Source of the DNA: an uncultured Lachnospiraceae bacterium
Lineage (GTDB): Bacteria; Bacillota; Clostridia; Lachnospirales; Lachnospiraceae
Length of the DNA: 5,352 bases
Reading direction: 5' to 3'
Assembly (NCBI GenBank): GCA_946627575.1
Contig: CAMOVS010000113.1
Location: 1-5,352, forward strand
Shown: piece after piece, positions 5,104-5,352 of the stretch
How the letters are laid out: the number at the start of each line of letters is the position of its first letter
How positions within the stretch are numbered: position 1 is the first letter of the stretch
Notes under the pieces: generated by a model
Databases searched by the model: none
What the model was told of the DNA's origin: nothing
The model's input: only the letters and a program-made list of their open reading frames with translations
Position numbers and translations under genes: made by a program

Positions 5104-5352
5104 TCAAGTCACAGGCCCGCTCCTGCCGGATTCTTTTAAAGCTACACTCAGAATTGTCTCACCGATCCTGACCCGGCATCCGTCGGTCAATTCAACATGG
5201 TCCAGGACCCTGCCCTGGGCAAACAGCTGATTCCTGGTCCCATGATCCAGAAGAAAGAACCTTTGGCCTTCCTGCACGATGCTGCAATGCCGTCTGGCTA
5301 CGCAAAGGACGGCAATCCTCAGATCGCAGGACGGGTCTCTGCCGATCCAAAA
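5104..5352 (-). CDS. C-terminal FHA (forkhead-associated) domain of a partial protein
   Basis: FHA domains bind phosphothreonine peptides and recruit kinase targets. The visible 82 residues match the fold: FWIGRD (G4-R5) at the start, ARRHCSI (19-25) for the usual SRxH motif, FFLLDHGTRNQLF (32-44) for the D.GS.NG.. segment, and ELTDGCRVRIGETILSV near the end. Arg5, His22 and Asn41 are kept; the motif serine is Ala19 and the Gly after Asn41 is Gln42, so phosphopeptide affinity or specificity may differ from textbook cases. The N-terminal part, which in such proteins may carry other domains or a membrane segment, lies off the window. The frame stops at TGA (5106-5104) about 12 residues after the FHA fold ends. 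It sits 85 bases upstream of the preferred SEDS start on the same strand, with no terminator between, so it is probably the same operon. Confidence 0.88.
   Translation of the reverse strand, partial: FWIGRDPSCDLRIAVLCVARRHCSIVQEGQRFFLLDHGTRNQLFAQGRVLDHVELTDGCRVRIGETILSVALKESGRSGPVT

Noticed and set aside
1..5352. CRISPR arrays, tRNA or rRNA genes, insertion sequences
   Set aside because: No spaced direct repeats, cloverleaf sequence, rRNA-like segment, transposase motif or terminal inverted repeat with target duplication was seen.

Overview
The window looks like a Clostridia-type Firmicutes chromosome, most likely Lachnospiraceae. This rests on moderate GC content, strong GGAGG-like ribosome binding sites, consensus sigma-A-type promoters, and the style of the encoded proteins. 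The taxonomic call is inference; no rRNA or marker gene is present. The content is a cell-wall synthesis and phospho-signalling cluster: an FHA protein, a SEDS (FtsW/RodA/SpoVE) glycosyltransferase, a class B penicillin-binding protein, an atypical small protein kinase and a PP2C phosphatase. The gene set matches that of the actinobacterial fhaB-pstP-rodA-pbpA-pknA-pknB locus, but the arrangement differs and the kinase is small and soluble.

Layout from right to left, with most genes on the minus strand. At 5352-5104 is the C-terminal FHA domain of a protein that begins outside the window. At 5018-3504 is a SEDS gene whose reading frame is cut by one in-frame TGA at 4727-4725. The frame continues open on the far side and the two halves together make one complete SEDS protein, so this is a point nonsense mutation, a sequence error or a recoding event. 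At 3634-2246 is a class B PBP transpeptidase with all three active-site motifs; its start overlaps the SEDS 3' end by 131 bases. The operon appears to end at an intrinsic terminator at 2187-2158. That terminator lies inside the coding sequence of the convergent kinase gene (1566-2291, plus strand), whose tail also overlaps the PBP tail by 46 bases.

The 338-base gap at 1228-1565 separates the kinase (plus) from the PP2C phosphatase (minus, 1227-169). It holds two back-to-back promoters with 17-base spacers, an 8-base-arm inverted repeat between them that overlaps the phosphatase -35 box, and a leader of about 190 bases before the kinase with a hairpin and a short tandem repeat. Left of the phosphatase, 168 bases hold the start of another minus-strand gene that leaves the window and cannot be identified confidently.

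Working model (inference): the kinase and phosphatase set the phosphorylation state of a wall-synthesis partner, the FHA protein reads phosphothreonine, and the SEDS/PBP pair polymerises and crosslinks peptidoglycan. The divergent promoter region could set the kinase to phosphatase balance.
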